Shown here: positions 53,778-63,454 of the stretch, piece after piece
Layout: each line of letters starts with the position of its first letter
Position numbering within the stretch: position 1 is the first letter of the stretch
Origin: Acidimicrobiia bacterium
GTDB lineage: Bacteria > Actinomycetota > Acidimicrobiia > Acidimicrobiales > Poriferisodalaceae
Direction: 5' to 3'
DNA: 64,000 bases
Assembly (NCBI GenBank): GCA_022824805.1
Contig: JAJDZE010000066.1
Coordinates: 1 to 64,000 of the forward strand
The notes under the pieces: generated by a model
What the model was told of the DNA's origin: nothing
Seen by the model: only the letters and a program-made list of their open reading frames with translations
Database searches by the model: none
Made by a program: the position numbers and the translations under genes

Positions 53778-55012
53778 CCGACCCGGGCGCAGCGCCCGAA
53801 CCGACGCACGCCCCGCTGCACACTGTGTCGCGTGGCCGGGCCCGATGGCATCGCGGCCTGATGCGGCCAGTCCTGCAGCGGCGTGCCGATGTCGTGCCTG
53901 CCGCCCAGGCTGTCGCCTTCGTCATCGGCATCGCCGTGGCACTGATCGCGGGGGCACTCCTGCTGCTCGCTGCGGGCAACGACCCAGCCCAGGTGTACGG
54001 CCGGATGGTCGACTCGTCGCTGGGCGGCATCAATTCGATCTCGAGGACACTGCTGCGAGCCACGCCGCTGGCGCTGGCCGGCCTGGCCGTTGCCGTGGCC
54101 GGCTCCATGGGCCTGTGGAACATCGGGGCCGAAGGCCAGATGATGGCCGGCGCAACCGTCGCAGCGGGCTTCGCCATGTCGGCCGGCGACCTGCCGGGGC
54201 CACTCCTCATCGTGCTGATGCTGATCGCAGGTGCAGTGGGCGGCGTCGTTCTCATGGTGGGGCCGGCGCTGGCGCGGGCATACCTCGGCGTCAGCGAGAT
54301 CATCACGACGTTGATGCTCGTCGAGGTCTCGATCCGAATCGTCGAATGGCTCGAAACCGGTCCCTGGAAAGACCCCGAGTCGCAGGGTTTCGCGTTGATC
54401 GAGCCGCTGCCTGACCAGGCGTCGCTGCCCGGGCTGTTCGGCCGAACCCATGTCGGCGCACTGTTCGCCGTCGCGCTGCTGGTCGCGTTCTGGCTGGCGG
54501 TCTCACGCACGGCCTGGGGGTACGAGCTGCGTATGGCGGGTTCCTCGCCTGCCACCGCTCGCTACGCCGGCATCTCGCTGCAGCGCAAGGTGCTCGCTGC
54601 TCTGCTGCTGTCGGGTGCGCTGGCCGGTCTCGCCGGCGCCATCGAGCTCACCGGAACGGCGACGAGACTCGATCCCGGCTTGTCCAACGGATATGGCTTC
54701 GCCGGGATCATCGTGGCTGCTCTCGCCCTGATGCGACCGTCGGGGGTGGCCGCGGTGGCCTTCGTGTTCGGCGCGGTACAGGTGGGCGGCCAGTCCATCC
54801 AGACGCTCGGCGTCACCAGCTCCATCGCGACGATCCTGCAGGCCATGATCCTCATCGGAGCGCTGGTGGCGGCCGTGCTGCTCAACTACCGCGTCCGATG
54901 GGTGCGTCCGGTAGGCCACCCCCCTGAGGAAGCCGCACCGCCGGCTGGGCCGGCACTGGACCGAACCCCCCCTTCGGATGGCTCTTCGAATCCGGAGGCA
55001 TCGGGTGTCTGA
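53774..55012 (+). CDS. ABC transporter permease (BMP-associated, BPD_transp_2 type)
   Basis: Multiple TMs; ATPLALAGLAVAVAGSMGLWNIGAEGQMMAGATVAAGFA. Confidence 0.95.
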
Positions 55013-55961
55013 GGCGGCCGTCGTCGGGCTGCTCGTGGCGACCGTGCAGTTCGCCACGCTCGTGTACCTGGCCGGACTGGGCGAGCTCATCGCCGAGCGC
55101 TCCGGCGTGCTGAACCTCGGTGTCGAGGGAATGATGGCGATGGGCGCTGTGAGCGGGTTCATGATGGCGCTCGCCACCGACCGGCCCTGGATCGGGTTCG
55201 CATTCGCGGCGCTGGTCGGCATGGCGGTCGCGGGCGTTCATGCACTGGTGAGCGTGGTGATGGGCGCCGGTCAGGTGGTGTCCGGCCTGGCGATCACCAT
55301 CGGCGGGCTCGGGTTCGCCGCCTTCATCGGGCAGGATGCGGTCCGCGAACGTGCCGATGCCGTGTTCACCGATCTCGGCATCGCCGGGCTCGCCGACATC
55401 CGCTGGGTCGGCCCGATCCTGTTCAACCAGCCGCCGGTGGTCTATCTCGCGGGCCTCTTGGGCATCGCGGCCTGGTTCGTGCTGAATCGCACCCGGTTGG
55501 GTCTGGCATTGCGCGCTGTCGGCGAATCCGCCTCCACAACAGACTCGGTGGGCCACTCGGTGACCCTCCTGCGCTCCGGGGCGGTCCTGATCGGCGGTGC
55601 GTTCGCAGGCGCCGCCGGTGCCTTCCTGTCGCTCTACATGGCCGCCGGCTGGACCGAAGGCCTCATCGCCGGCCGCGGCTGGATCGCGGTGGCGCTCGTC
55701 ATCTTCGGGGCGTGGCGGCCCGGACGCCTGGCCGCAGGCTCGCTGCTCTTCGGCTTCACGCTCGCCTTGCAACCCAGGGTCCAGACGTTCGATCTGTCGA
55801 TCTTCGGGTTTGAGATCAACACGATCTCGCCGGCGCTGCTCGGCATCCTGCCGTTCCTGCTGACCGTGGTGGTACTGATCGCGATCAGCTTCCGGGCCCG
55901 GCACCGGCCGAGTCCCGCACCCGCAGCGCTGACCCTGCCCTACCGCCGCGAGGAACGCTGA
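55005..55961 (+). CDS. ABC transporter permease (BMP-associated), second subunit
   Basis: LGELIAERSGVLNLGVEGMMAMGAVSGFMMAL; TRLGLALRAVGESASTTDSVGHSV. Confidence 0.95.
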   Translation: MSEAAVVGLLVATVQFATLVYLAGLGELIAERSGVLNLGVEGMMAMGAVSGFMMALATDRPWIGFAFAALVGMAVAGVHALVSVVMGAGQVVSGLAITIGGLGFAAFIGQDAVRERADAVFTDLGIAGLADIRWVGPILFNQPPVVYLAGLLGIAAWFVLNRTRLGLALRAVGESASTTDSVGHSVTLLRSGAVLIGGAFAGAAGAFLSLYMAAGWTEGLIAGRGWIAVALVIFGAWRPGRLAAGSLLFGFTLALQPRVQTFDLSIFGFEINTISPALLGILPFLLTVVVLIAISFRARHRPSPAPAALTLPYRREER

Positions 55962-56030
55962 GGCAGCGCATTCCCACCCGTGCGAGCACCATGAAGTGGC
56001 CTGGCCCAGCCGCCAAGTAGGTTTCGGCAG

Positions 56031-56357
56031 GTGACAGACGGCAACACTCATGAAGCCCTGCCCGACGGCACGAATATGCAGATCCGGCTGCCGCCGGAAC
56101 TCGAAGCAGGTGTCTGGTCGAACTTTGCCGTGGTGCGCCACTCGCCCTATGAGTTCACGCTCGACTTCATCCGCCTCGACTTCAGCGGCAAGCAGTCGCC
56201 GCGACGGGGCGTCGTGGTGCAGCGGGTCAACATGTCGCCGCAGTTCGTGGAGCAGCTCATCAGCGCCCTGACCGACAACATGTCCAAGTTCGCCTCGAAC
56301 CTCGCGCCCTCCAGCCTCGAGTCCCTCGACGAGTCCGGCGACGATCCAGACGCTTGA
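56031..56357 (+). CDS. DUF3467-family protein
   Basis: LPPELEAGVWSNFAVVRHSPYEFTLDFIRLDFSGKQSPRRGVVVQRVNMSPQFVEQLISALTDNMSKF. Confidence 0.88.
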   Translation: MTDGNTHEALPDGTNMQIRLPPELEAGVWSNFAVVRHSPYEFTLDFIRLDFSGKQSPRRGVVVQRVNMSPQFVEQLISALTDNMSKFASNLAPSSLESLDESGDDPDA

Positions 56358-56363
56358 TCTGCC

Positions 56364-57665
56364 TCAGCGCTTCGCGGAGCGCTGTCGTCCCTTCGGTCTG
56401 GAACGGTTGTTGCTGCGAGGACGGTGCCGGGATTGATGCTTGGCCGCCGGACGCTCCAGCGTGCGACGTCGCGTCTGCGTGCGCGCCGGCTGGCGGATCG
56501 CGGTGACGTCGGCGTCAGTCACGCGCCGCTCCAGACCCATCTTGCGTTGCATGGACTTGAGCTCTGAGACTTGGTCAGGCTGGATGAGCGAGACCACCAC
56601 GCCGCTCTGGCCGGCCCGCGCGGTGCGGCCCGACCGGTGCAGGTAGGTCTTGTGGTCAGCAGCAATGTCGTAGTGGATGACCGCGCCGACACCTTCGACA
56701 TGAATGCCGCGCGCAGCTACGTCCGTCGCGACCAGCGCCTGCACCTCGCCGGCGGCGAACTCGGCCAATGCCCGGGTGCGCTGGGGTTGGCTGCGTCCGC
56801 CATGAAGCGCAGCCGCTCGAATGCCTCGACGATTCAGCTGCTTGGCCACGCGATCACAGCCGTGCCGGGTTCGACAGAACACGACCGTCGATCCTGCGGC
56901 GTCGATCGCCTCGGCGCAGATGTCGGTGCGGTCCGTGCGGTCCACACTCCAGAACACGTGATGGGCGGCCCTGGCGTCGGGGGTCTCGTCGCCCACCTCG
57001 TGACGCACGGGATCGCGCTGGTAGTCGCGTGTGAGCGTTGCGACATCTCCGTCGAGCGTGGCGGAGAACAGCATGGTCTGCCGCCTTGTCGCGGTTTGAT
57101 CGAGCAGACGCCGCACGGCCGGGACAAATCCCATGTCGGCCATGCGATCGGCTTCGTCGATGACGACCTTGTCCACCGAGGACAGGTCAGCCTCGCCCTG
57201 GGAAATCAGGTCTTCCAGGCGACCCGGGCACGCCACGAGAATGTCGACCCCACGGCGCAGCGACTTGACCTGGGCGTCGTAACCCACGCCGCCATAGGCG
57301 ACGCCGACGCGCCGCTTGCCTGCGAACGTGCGCAGCTCCGTCATGATCTGGTCGGCGAGTTCGCGAGTGGGCGCGAGCACGAGTGCACGGGGCCGGCGCG
57401 GGTGAGCCGTGCCGACGCCGGCGACGAGCGGGATCCCGAACGCCAACGTCTTTCCCGAGCCGGTTGGCGCGCGGCCGCAGACGTCCAATCCGGCCAGTGC
57501 ATCGGCAACGGTGGCCGCCTGGATGGCGAACGGCTGGCTGATGCCTCGCTGCGCGAGCGCGCGAACGATGAAGTCGGGGGCGCCCAGTTGGGCAAATGTG
57601 GGGGGCATGTGTCTCCTCGCCGACATCGGGTCGGCAAACGACGTGACCGCCGCCGACTCGAACAA
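56364..57665 (-). CDS. DEAD-box RNA helicase
   Basis: APTGSGKTLAFGIPLVAG; VVIDEADRMADMGF; LFSATLDGDVATL; HRSGRTARAGQSGVV; basic C-terminal tail. The true start may be an internal Met. Confidence 0.96.
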   Translation of the reverse strand: MFESAAVTSFADPMSARRHMPPTFAQLGAPDFIVRALAQRGISQPFAIQAATVADALAGLDVCGRAPTGSGKTLAFGIPLVAGVGTAHPRRPRALVLAPTRELADQIMTELRTFAGKRRVGVAYGGVGYDAQVKSLRRGVDILVACPGRLEDLISQGEADLSSVDKVVIDEADRMADMGFVPAVRRLLDQTATRRQTMLFSATLDGDVATLTRDYQRDPVRHEVGDETPDARAAHHVFWSVDRTDRTDICAEAIDAAGSTVVFCRTRHGCDRVAKQLNRRGIRAAALHGGRSQPQRTRALAEFAAGEVQALVATDVAARGIHVEGVGAVIHYDIAADHKTYLHRSGRTARAGQSGVVVSLIQPDQVSELKSMQRKMGLERRVTDADVTAIRQPARTQTRRRTLERPAAKHQSRHRPRSNNRSRPKGRQRSAKR

Positions 57666-57716
57666 CAGACGGCGCGGCGCGTCAGTGCCGCTGACAGTGC
57701 TCAGCGGCGTGTGAAT

Positions 57717-57914
57717 TCAAACGGGCTTGACGTTCTGAGCTTCGTCACCCTTGCGGCCTGGTCCGATATCGAACTCGACCTCCTGCCCTGCCTCCAGCGT
57801 CCGGTAGTTCTCACCGACGATGTTGGAGAAATGGACAAAGACGTCATCGGCGCCTTCACGGGAGATAAAGCCGAAGCCCTTCTCGTTGTTGAAGAACTTG
57901 ACTGTTCCACGCAT
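57717..57914 (-). CDS. Cold-shock domain protein (CspA family)
   Basis: [65 protein letters not shown]. Confidence 0.97.
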   Translation of the reverse strand: MRGTVKFFNNEKGFGFISREGADDVFVHFSNIVGENYRTLEAGQEVEFDIGPGRKGDEAQNVKPV

Positions 57915-57979
57915 GTTGTGCCTCTCGAAGCTCGGCCTCGCCGGCCAAGGGCCGCAAGGCTACGGCGGGAACGCTGCGA

Positions 57980-58963
57980 TCAGGCCCGCGCGTGCGCGCC
58001 GGGCACGAATTCGGCCAGGAACTTGAGCGTCGCCTCGACGAAGATGTCGTTGCGGTCGCCGGCCACCATGTGCGCAGCGCCGCCCACGTTGGCGTAGTGC
58101 GCATGGGGCACGGCCTCGAGGAACGACTGCGCGCCTTCCTCTGACAGCACGTCGCTGAGGCCGCCCCGGACCAGCAAGGTCGGCAGCGTCAGGTTCTCGG
58201 CGGCAGCCTGCTGGCGGGGGATGCGCTCGGCAAAGCTGCGCGGGCGGTGCATGAAAGCGGGATCCCAGTGCCAGCGGTAGCGGCCGTCGGGCCAGAGGCG
58301 GACATTCTTGGCGAGCCCGTCCAGATTCCTGGGCCGCTTGCGGTGCGGCTGGTAGTTCGCAATGGCCTCGGCCACCTCTTCGAGCGACGCGAACCCGTCG
58401 GCGCCCTGGGCCATGAACTCCCGGATCTTGCGCACGCCGGCGGCCTCGATCTGCGGCGCAGTGTCGACGAGCACGAGCGCCAGCGCGTCCACCGCTCCCT
58501 CGCCGACGGCAGTCAGCGACGTGCCCCCGCCCATCGAGGCGCCGACCAGCACCGGCCGTTCCCCGAAGTGCTCCACGACGGCCACCAAGTCGGCCACCGA
58601 TGCCTCGGTGGTGTAGTCGCCGTCGGGTGCCCAGTCCGAGTCGCCATGACCCCGGGCGTCCAGGCACACGGCGCGGTAGCCGCCGTCGGCCAGGGCCTGG
58701 CCCGCTCCCTTCCACGCGTGACGCGTCTGGCCGCCGCCGTGTTGCAGCAGCACCAGCGGGCCCTCGTCGCCGTGGATGTCAGCGGCAACCGTCACGCCCC
58801 CCGACGCCTCGATCATGAGGTCGGGAGTGAGCGTGTCGGTGATGCGCTCGCCGTGCTCGGAGGGATGCGAGTAGACATCGGCACCGGCCGGTTCTGACGG
58901 CACGAAGTCGGGCGCGTCAGCGTCTGCGGGATCGAACAGCTGCTTGCGCTGGTCGTCGGTCAT
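57980..58963 (-). CDS. Alpha/beta hydrolase
   Basis: PLVLLQHGGGQTRHAWKGAGQAL; VLVGASMGGGTSLTAVGEG nucleophile elbow; C-terminal GGAAHMVAGDRND. Confidence 0.93.
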   Translation of the reverse strand: MTDDQRKQLFDPADADAPDFVPSEPAGADVYSHPSEHGERITDTLTPDLMIEASGGVTVAADIHGDEGPLVLLQHGGGQTRHAWKGAGQALADGGYRAVCLDARGHGDSDWAPDGDYTTEASVADLVAVVEHFGERPVLVGASMGGGTSLTAVGEGAVDALALVLVDTAPQIEAAGVRKIREFMAQGADGFASLEEVAEAIANYQPHRKRPRNLDGLAKNVRLWPDGRYRWHWDPAFMHRPRSFAERIPRQQAAAENLTLPTLLVRGGLSDVLSEEGAQSFLEAVPHAHYANVGGAAHMVAGDRNDIFVEATLKFLAEFVPGAHARA

Positions 58964-59035
58964 GTGCGGCCTTTCGTTCGGTCAGGCGCTACGCGCAGCA
59001 TCGCCGGCTGGCCCTGCCAGCGGTGCCTGGGTGGT

Positions 59036-59986
59036 TCAAGTGGTCCGGGCGCGGCCGTCGGCCTTGGCGGCCGCCTGATCGAGCCGACGGGCCTCGCCGG
59101 TTGCGGCCAGAGCGGCCCGGTTCGAGTCGTCCACGCGCATGAAGTGCTCCCGCCAGCCGTCGTTGTCGTCGGCGTCCCATACGTAGGGCGTCTGCACGGT
59201 GGTGCGCGGCAGCCACGCGCGCTCCAGCAGGTCGAGCGCGGTGCCCACGATGGCGCGTTGCATGCCGACGTCGCCGGGCTTGCCCGTCGGGTTCCCCAAG
59301 GGGAAGTCGGTGAATACAAAACGGGCGACGCCGCATTCCTCGACGATGTCGCGGGCGCTGCCGGCAACCACCGTGGGAATGCCGGCTTCTTCCAGGTGTC
59401 GAGCGATCAGACCGATCGTCTGGTGGCAGACCGGTCAGAGCGGTACCAAGAAGGCAACGTCCACGCCGTCTTCGCGCATCCACTCCTCGATGCGGGGCGA
59501 GTCGTTGCGCTGGGTGCGCCGATGGCTGTAGTCGGTGGGGATCCCGTAGAAGCGCTCGGACAGCGCACCGATGCGCCCCTCCGCCTCGAACTCGCGCAGC
59601 CGGTTGATGGGCAGGTACGTGTCGAGATCGTCGGTGTGGGTGTTGTCCTTGTCCCAGAAGAGATCGCTGTTGTACAAGCCGGCGAGGGCATCGTCGCAGC
59701 GAGCGGCGTAGGGCTGCTTGGGCCGGGCCACCGGCACGCCGGCAGGCTCGCGGCCCTTCTCGAAGAACGAGGTGGTGACCAGCCCGACGGTGCTCTCCGA
59801 CAGCGGCTTGGCCAACGGCGTGAACGCCACCTCGTGGTTGTACGCCCACTGGTACGGCTGCGGGTAGCCGTGCGCCCCGTAGTACTCGCGCGACTTGTCG
59901 ATATAGCTCAGGTACGACCGGTGTGCGCGCCGACCGTCAGGCTTGCGCCCGTTCGTCGTCCGCTGTGACCGTTCTGTCAACGCCAT
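59036..59986 (-). CDS. Glycine/sarcosine/betaine/D-proline reductase selenoprotein B-like (in-frame TGA at 59435-59437 read as Sec)
   Basis: Same-frame ORFs join across TGA: ...REDGVDVAFLVPL-U-PVCHQTIGLIARHLEEAGIPTVVAGSARDIVEECGVARFVFTDFPLGNPTGKPGD...; UPVCHQT context. Confidence 0.85.
59408..59437 (-). promoter_or_regulatory. Candidate bacterial SECIS hairpin
   Basis: mRNA sense: TGA-ccggtctgccac-CAGAC-GATCG-GTCTG; perfect 5-bp stem, 5-nt loop starting with G, loop begins 18 nt after the UGA. Confidence 0.5.
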
Positions 59987-60252
59987 CGTGTCTCCCCTGC
60001 CTGCCTCCGGGCCCGAACGAGGCCCACCGCTGAGCACCGGCCGAGCGGGCCGGCGCACCATGACTGTACGCGCCCTGCCCCGCGGGATGCCCGTTACCAC
60101 TCTGAGGAGCAGCGCAGCCAGATGCGCCCGCGGCGGAGGCAGCATGACCTTCTGCTCCCGCGATCCAGCAGGTCGCAACGTCGCAGAATCTCCTGCCGCC
60201 GCCTCCGCTATGGCGTCTGCGCCCACTGGCCCGAATCCTTAGCCTGAACGCC

Positions 60253-60756
60253 GTGACCGAGGACGATGCCACCCCGGCGAGCGAGCACTCCGCCCGAGGC
60301 GAGGAAGCCGCATGGGGCGCGGGCGGGCTGACGCTGGGCGGCAGCCTGGCCGAAGCCGTCGAACAACCGCCCACCGTGTTCGCAGCAGTCGGTGGGCAGC
60401 AGTTCTTCGATGACCTAGCGGATCGCTTCTACGACGCTGTCGAGAAGGACGAGCTTCTGCGGCCGATGTATCCCGCCGACATGGGTCCCTCCCGGCAGCG
60501 TTTGGCAGGCTTCCTCGCCCAGTACTGGGGTGGGCCGGCCGACTACAGCGCCGAGCGCGGTCATCCCCGACTGCGCATGCGGCACATGCCCTTCGCCATC
60601 GGCCAAGCCGAGCGGGATGCCTGGATGCGTCACATGGTTGCCTCGCTCGAAGCGGCGCAGCTGCCCGACGGTTCGCCGCTCAACCCCGACATCGCTCAGG
60701 CCATGTTCGCCCACTTCGACAACGCCGCCACCCACCTCATCAACCAGCCCGGCTGA
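60253..60756 (+). CDS. glbO: Truncated haemoglobin (group II-like)
   Basis: TVFAAVGGQQFFDDLADRFYDAVEKDELLRPMYPADMGPSRQRLAGFLAQYWGGPADYSAERGHPRLRMRHMPFAIGQAERDAWMRHM. Confidence 0.94.
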   Translation: MTEDDATPASEHSARGEEAAWGAGGLTLGGSLAEAVEQPPTVFAAVGGQQFFDDLADRFYDAVEKDELLRPMYPADMGPSRQRLAGFLAQYWGGPADYSAERGHPRLRMRHMPFAIGQAERDAWMRHMVASLEAAQLPDGSPLNPDIAQAMFAHFDNAATHLINQPG

Positions 60757-60793
60757 CGTCGTCCGAAACGGCGAGAACGCTGGCAGACAACTC

Positions 60794-60943
60794 TCAACCG
60801 CGCCGCGACCGCGGCGGCGGGGCCGGCGGCTTCTTCGAAGGCGGCGGCATCTTGGCCGACGACACCTTCCTTGACCCTCGACCGACATAAGGCCGCCTGT
60901 CGTCTCGTGCACCATTCGTCGAACGTGATCTGTCGCCTGCCAT
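60794..60943 (-). CDS. Small Arg/Pro-rich basic protein (49 aa)
   Basis: Not in supplied track; GGAGGAGCAATGG Shine-Dalgarno/start; MAGDRSRSTNGARDDRRPYVGRGSRKVSSAKMPPPSKKPPAPPPRSRRG then TGA. Confidence 0.5.
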   Translation of the reverse strand: MAGDRSRSTNGARDDRRPYVGRGSRKVSSAKMPPPSKKPPAPPPRSRRG

Positions 60944-61131
60944 TGCTCCTCCTGCCCACTGCGTCCCTCTTGGCCCACCGTAACGGATGGGCTACGAACC
61001 TCTGAAGCGATTTATCGACGTGCGCTTCGGGCCAGTCGTAATCGAATCTGGCTGCGACCGCGGCGATCCTCGCAGCATTGACGGCTGCTGCCTTGTGCTC
61101 CGGTATTGCTCGTGGGCTAGAACGGCGGGCG

Positions 61132-62010
61132 ATGGCTGAGACGACCAAGCCGCAAGCGCGGCAGATGTGGGAGTGCGTGGAGCGGTATCACCAGCTCTGC
61201 TACTGGGCACCCGAGGTCCGAGAGACCGCCACCGCTTCGGGGTTGAAGGGCTTCTGGATGAGCTACTTCGCGACCCGCTCGGCGCCGTTGGGACCCATGC
61301 CGGCGAGCGTTGTGGAATCGCTGTTCTTCTACTTCGCACCTGCGCGGGTTCGGCGGGCGATCCCTGATGCTTGGACGTTCTCGACGCCGTCCGAGGTGTT
61401 GGCCGCGCGCTATCAGGGCATGGATGCCGCCTTGAAACGCGAGCTGGGTAAGTCGGTCGACAGCGATCTCGTTCGCCGCAGCGCTGAGACCGTGCGGGCT
61501 GCCTGCGATGCCGCCAACCCCGTCGGGCGTGTGCTGTTCGCCGGCTGGGCGTCGCTGGACTGGCCAGACGAGCCCCACTTGGCGCTGTGGCACGGCTGCA
61601 CTCTGCTGCGGGAATACCGCAGCGGCTGCCACCTGATCGCCTTGGCAGCAGCCGGACTGGACGGCTGCGAATCGGTGGTTTCCCAGGTCGCCGTCGACGA
61701 AGCGCCCCGCGAGTGGATTCAAGAAGAAGCCGGCTGGACAGAAGCTGAGGCCGCGGGCGCACACGAGCGCCTCCGACGCCGGGGCTGGGTGGATGCCGAG
61801 GGGCGGGCCACCGCTGCAGGCACCGCCGGGCGCGCCGAGGTCGAGGCCATGACCGACCGGCTCGACGACGCCCACTGGGCCGCCATCGGCGACGACGCTG
61901 CCGACGCCCTGCTCGCGGACATGGCGCCGCTCAACGCCGGGCTGCCCAAGGACGACCAGATCGACTGGCGGGAGCTCTACCCCGCCAACGCCGCCACGGG
62001 CGCCGAATAG
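61132..62010 (+). CDS. SCO6745-like family protein
   Basis: MWECVERYHQLCYWAPEVRETATASGLKGFWMSYFATRSAPLGPMPASVVESLFFYFAPARVRRAIPDAW. Confidence 0.82.
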   Translation: MAETTKPQARQMWECVERYHQLCYWAPEVRETATASGLKGFWMSYFATRSAPLGPMPASVVESLFFYFAPARVRRAIPDAWTFSTPSEVLAARYQGMDAALKRELGKSVDSDLVRRSAETVRAACDAANPVGRVLFAGWASLDWPDEPHLALWHGCTLLREYRSGCHLIALAAAGLDGCESVVSQVAVDEAPREWIQEEAGWTEAEAAGAHERLRRRGWVDAEGRATAAGTAGRAEVEAMTDRLDDAHWAAIGDDAADALLADMAPLNAGLPKDDQIDWRELYPANAATGAE

Positions 62011-62097
62011 GCCCTGAGTCGCATCAGTCTGCGCCGCGACAACGCGGACGCTCTCGGCGCAGTGCGCGCCCTGAGGGCATCTGCAAGGCTTGGCGCC

Positions 62098-62598
62098 ATG
62101 AGTGGGCAGCTTCCCGGGCATGTTGATGACCCGGTGATGTCCCATAGCGAGTCGGTCGACATCGACGCGCCACCGAACGTGGTGTGGGAGATGGTGACGG
62201 CGCTGGATCGCTACGGCGAGTGGAGCAACGAGAACACCGGCGGGTACTGGCGCAAGGGGCCCGACGGGGTGCCGGGCACCGGGAACGTCGGCGACATGTT
62301 CGTCGGCATCAACCGGCTCGACGGCGAGGAGTGGAAGGCCCCCGTCGAGATCATCCGCCGTGTCGAGAACGAGGACTTTGCCTTCGTGACGGGCGGCCTC
62401 GAATACAACATCGTCCTGTGGCGCTACCAGCTGGCGCCGAACGGCGAGGGCACCACGTTGACCGAGACCTGGACGCTCCGCCAACTGTCCCCTCGAATGA
62501 TCGAGAACGGGCAGAAGGAACTCGACTACCGGGCCGGCAATGCCCGCGCCGGCATCCGCGCCACGCTCGCAGCGATGAAGGCAGCCGCAGAGGCCTAG
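62098..62598 (+). CDS. SRPBCC-family protein
   Basis: HSESVDIDAPPNVVWEMVTALDRYGEWSNENTGGYWRKGP...GTTLTETWTLR. Confidence 0.88.
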   Translation: MSGQLPGHVDDPVMSHSESVDIDAPPNVVWEMVTALDRYGEWSNENTGGYWRKGPDGVPGTGNVGDMFVGINRLDGEEWKAPVEIIRRVENEDFAFVTGGLEYNIVLWRYQLAPNGEGTTLTETWTLRQLSPRMIENGQKELDYRAGNARAGIRATLAAMKAAAEA

Positions 62599-62617
62599 CG
62601 CCTCAGAGGCTGAGCGA

Positions 62618-63352
62618 TCAGCCCGCGATGCCGACCATCTGTGACGTGGCGTGCATGTTTACCAGGCGGTCGAAGTCGACGAATTCGCTGAAGCCGTCCT
62701 CGGTGATGGTGGCCCGGTAGTCGTCCCAGCCCTGCGGGTCGCGGAAGTACAGCTCGGCCATGCCCAGGTAGGCCTCATTCGCAGGGTCCTGACTGTGGTT
62801 GACCACGTACCGCAGGCCGCCGATCTCGCCCATGACGCCTCGCACGTTCGGTGCATGGACATCGAGCCAATGCCCGTACGCGGCGTCGTAATCGATGCCG
62901 TCGCGGGCGGGCACCAGGAATGACACCTTGAAAAAACCCGAGCGCGTCAACGGGAAGGGCTCGTTGAGCGTGTTCGGCACGACGGGCAGCTCGCCGTCGA
63001 TCACCACGTACTCGGTGGTTGCCCACCCCACGTACGGCTGTGCCTTCTGCTGGAACGTGTCTCGGGGCACCGTGCCGTGCGGCTCGGGCGGGTTCGGGAT
63101 CGTCCGGTCGAACCAGAGCTGCGCCATGCCGTCCCACGGCACGTCCTTGCCGGGCCGCTGATCGAACAGCGTCGCGATGTACTTGGTGGCGTGGACCTTG
63201 CCCTCGGCCGCTGCCTGCGCCTGGCCGGCAATCACGTCGGGCATGTGATTCTTGAACCAGTTCGCGACCAACTCGTCACGGGTGGCTTCGGGCCGGCGCT
63301 TGATGAGGAAGATCATCTTGGCGCCGGGTGTTGCTGCGATGGCCGATGACAT
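62618..63352 (-). CDS. EthD-domain protein (two EthD-like halves)
   Basis: KMIFLIKRRPEATRDELVANWFKNHMPDVIAG and KVSFLVPARDGIDYDAAYGHWLDVHAPNV. Confidence 0.82.
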   Translation of the reverse strand: MSSAIAATPGAKMIFLIKRRPEATRDELVANWFKNHMPDVIAGQAQAAAEGKVHATKYIATLFDQRPGKDVPWDGMAQLWFDRTIPNPPEPHGTVPRDTFQQKAQPYVGWATTEYVVIDGELPVVPNTLNEPFPLTRSGFFKVSFLVPARDGIDYDAAYGHWLDVHAPNVRGVMGEIGGLRYVVNHSQDPANEAYLGMAELYFRDPQGWDDYRATITEDGFSEFVDFDRLVNMHATSQMVGIAG

Positions 63353-63454
63353 CGGTGCCTCCTGGGCTGCGAACCTCGGGCGGATCTCGCCCTGCGTGCC
63401 GCGATCCTGCCACTTGGCCCTGGGCCGCCGCAGCGCTGCCCCGCGAAAGCAGTG

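Noticed and set aside
59036-59371. Short downstream ORF as an independent gene
   Set aside because: In frame with the upstream ORF across a single TGA, with conserved-looking sequence (PVCHQTIGLIARHLEEAGIPT) before its first Met.
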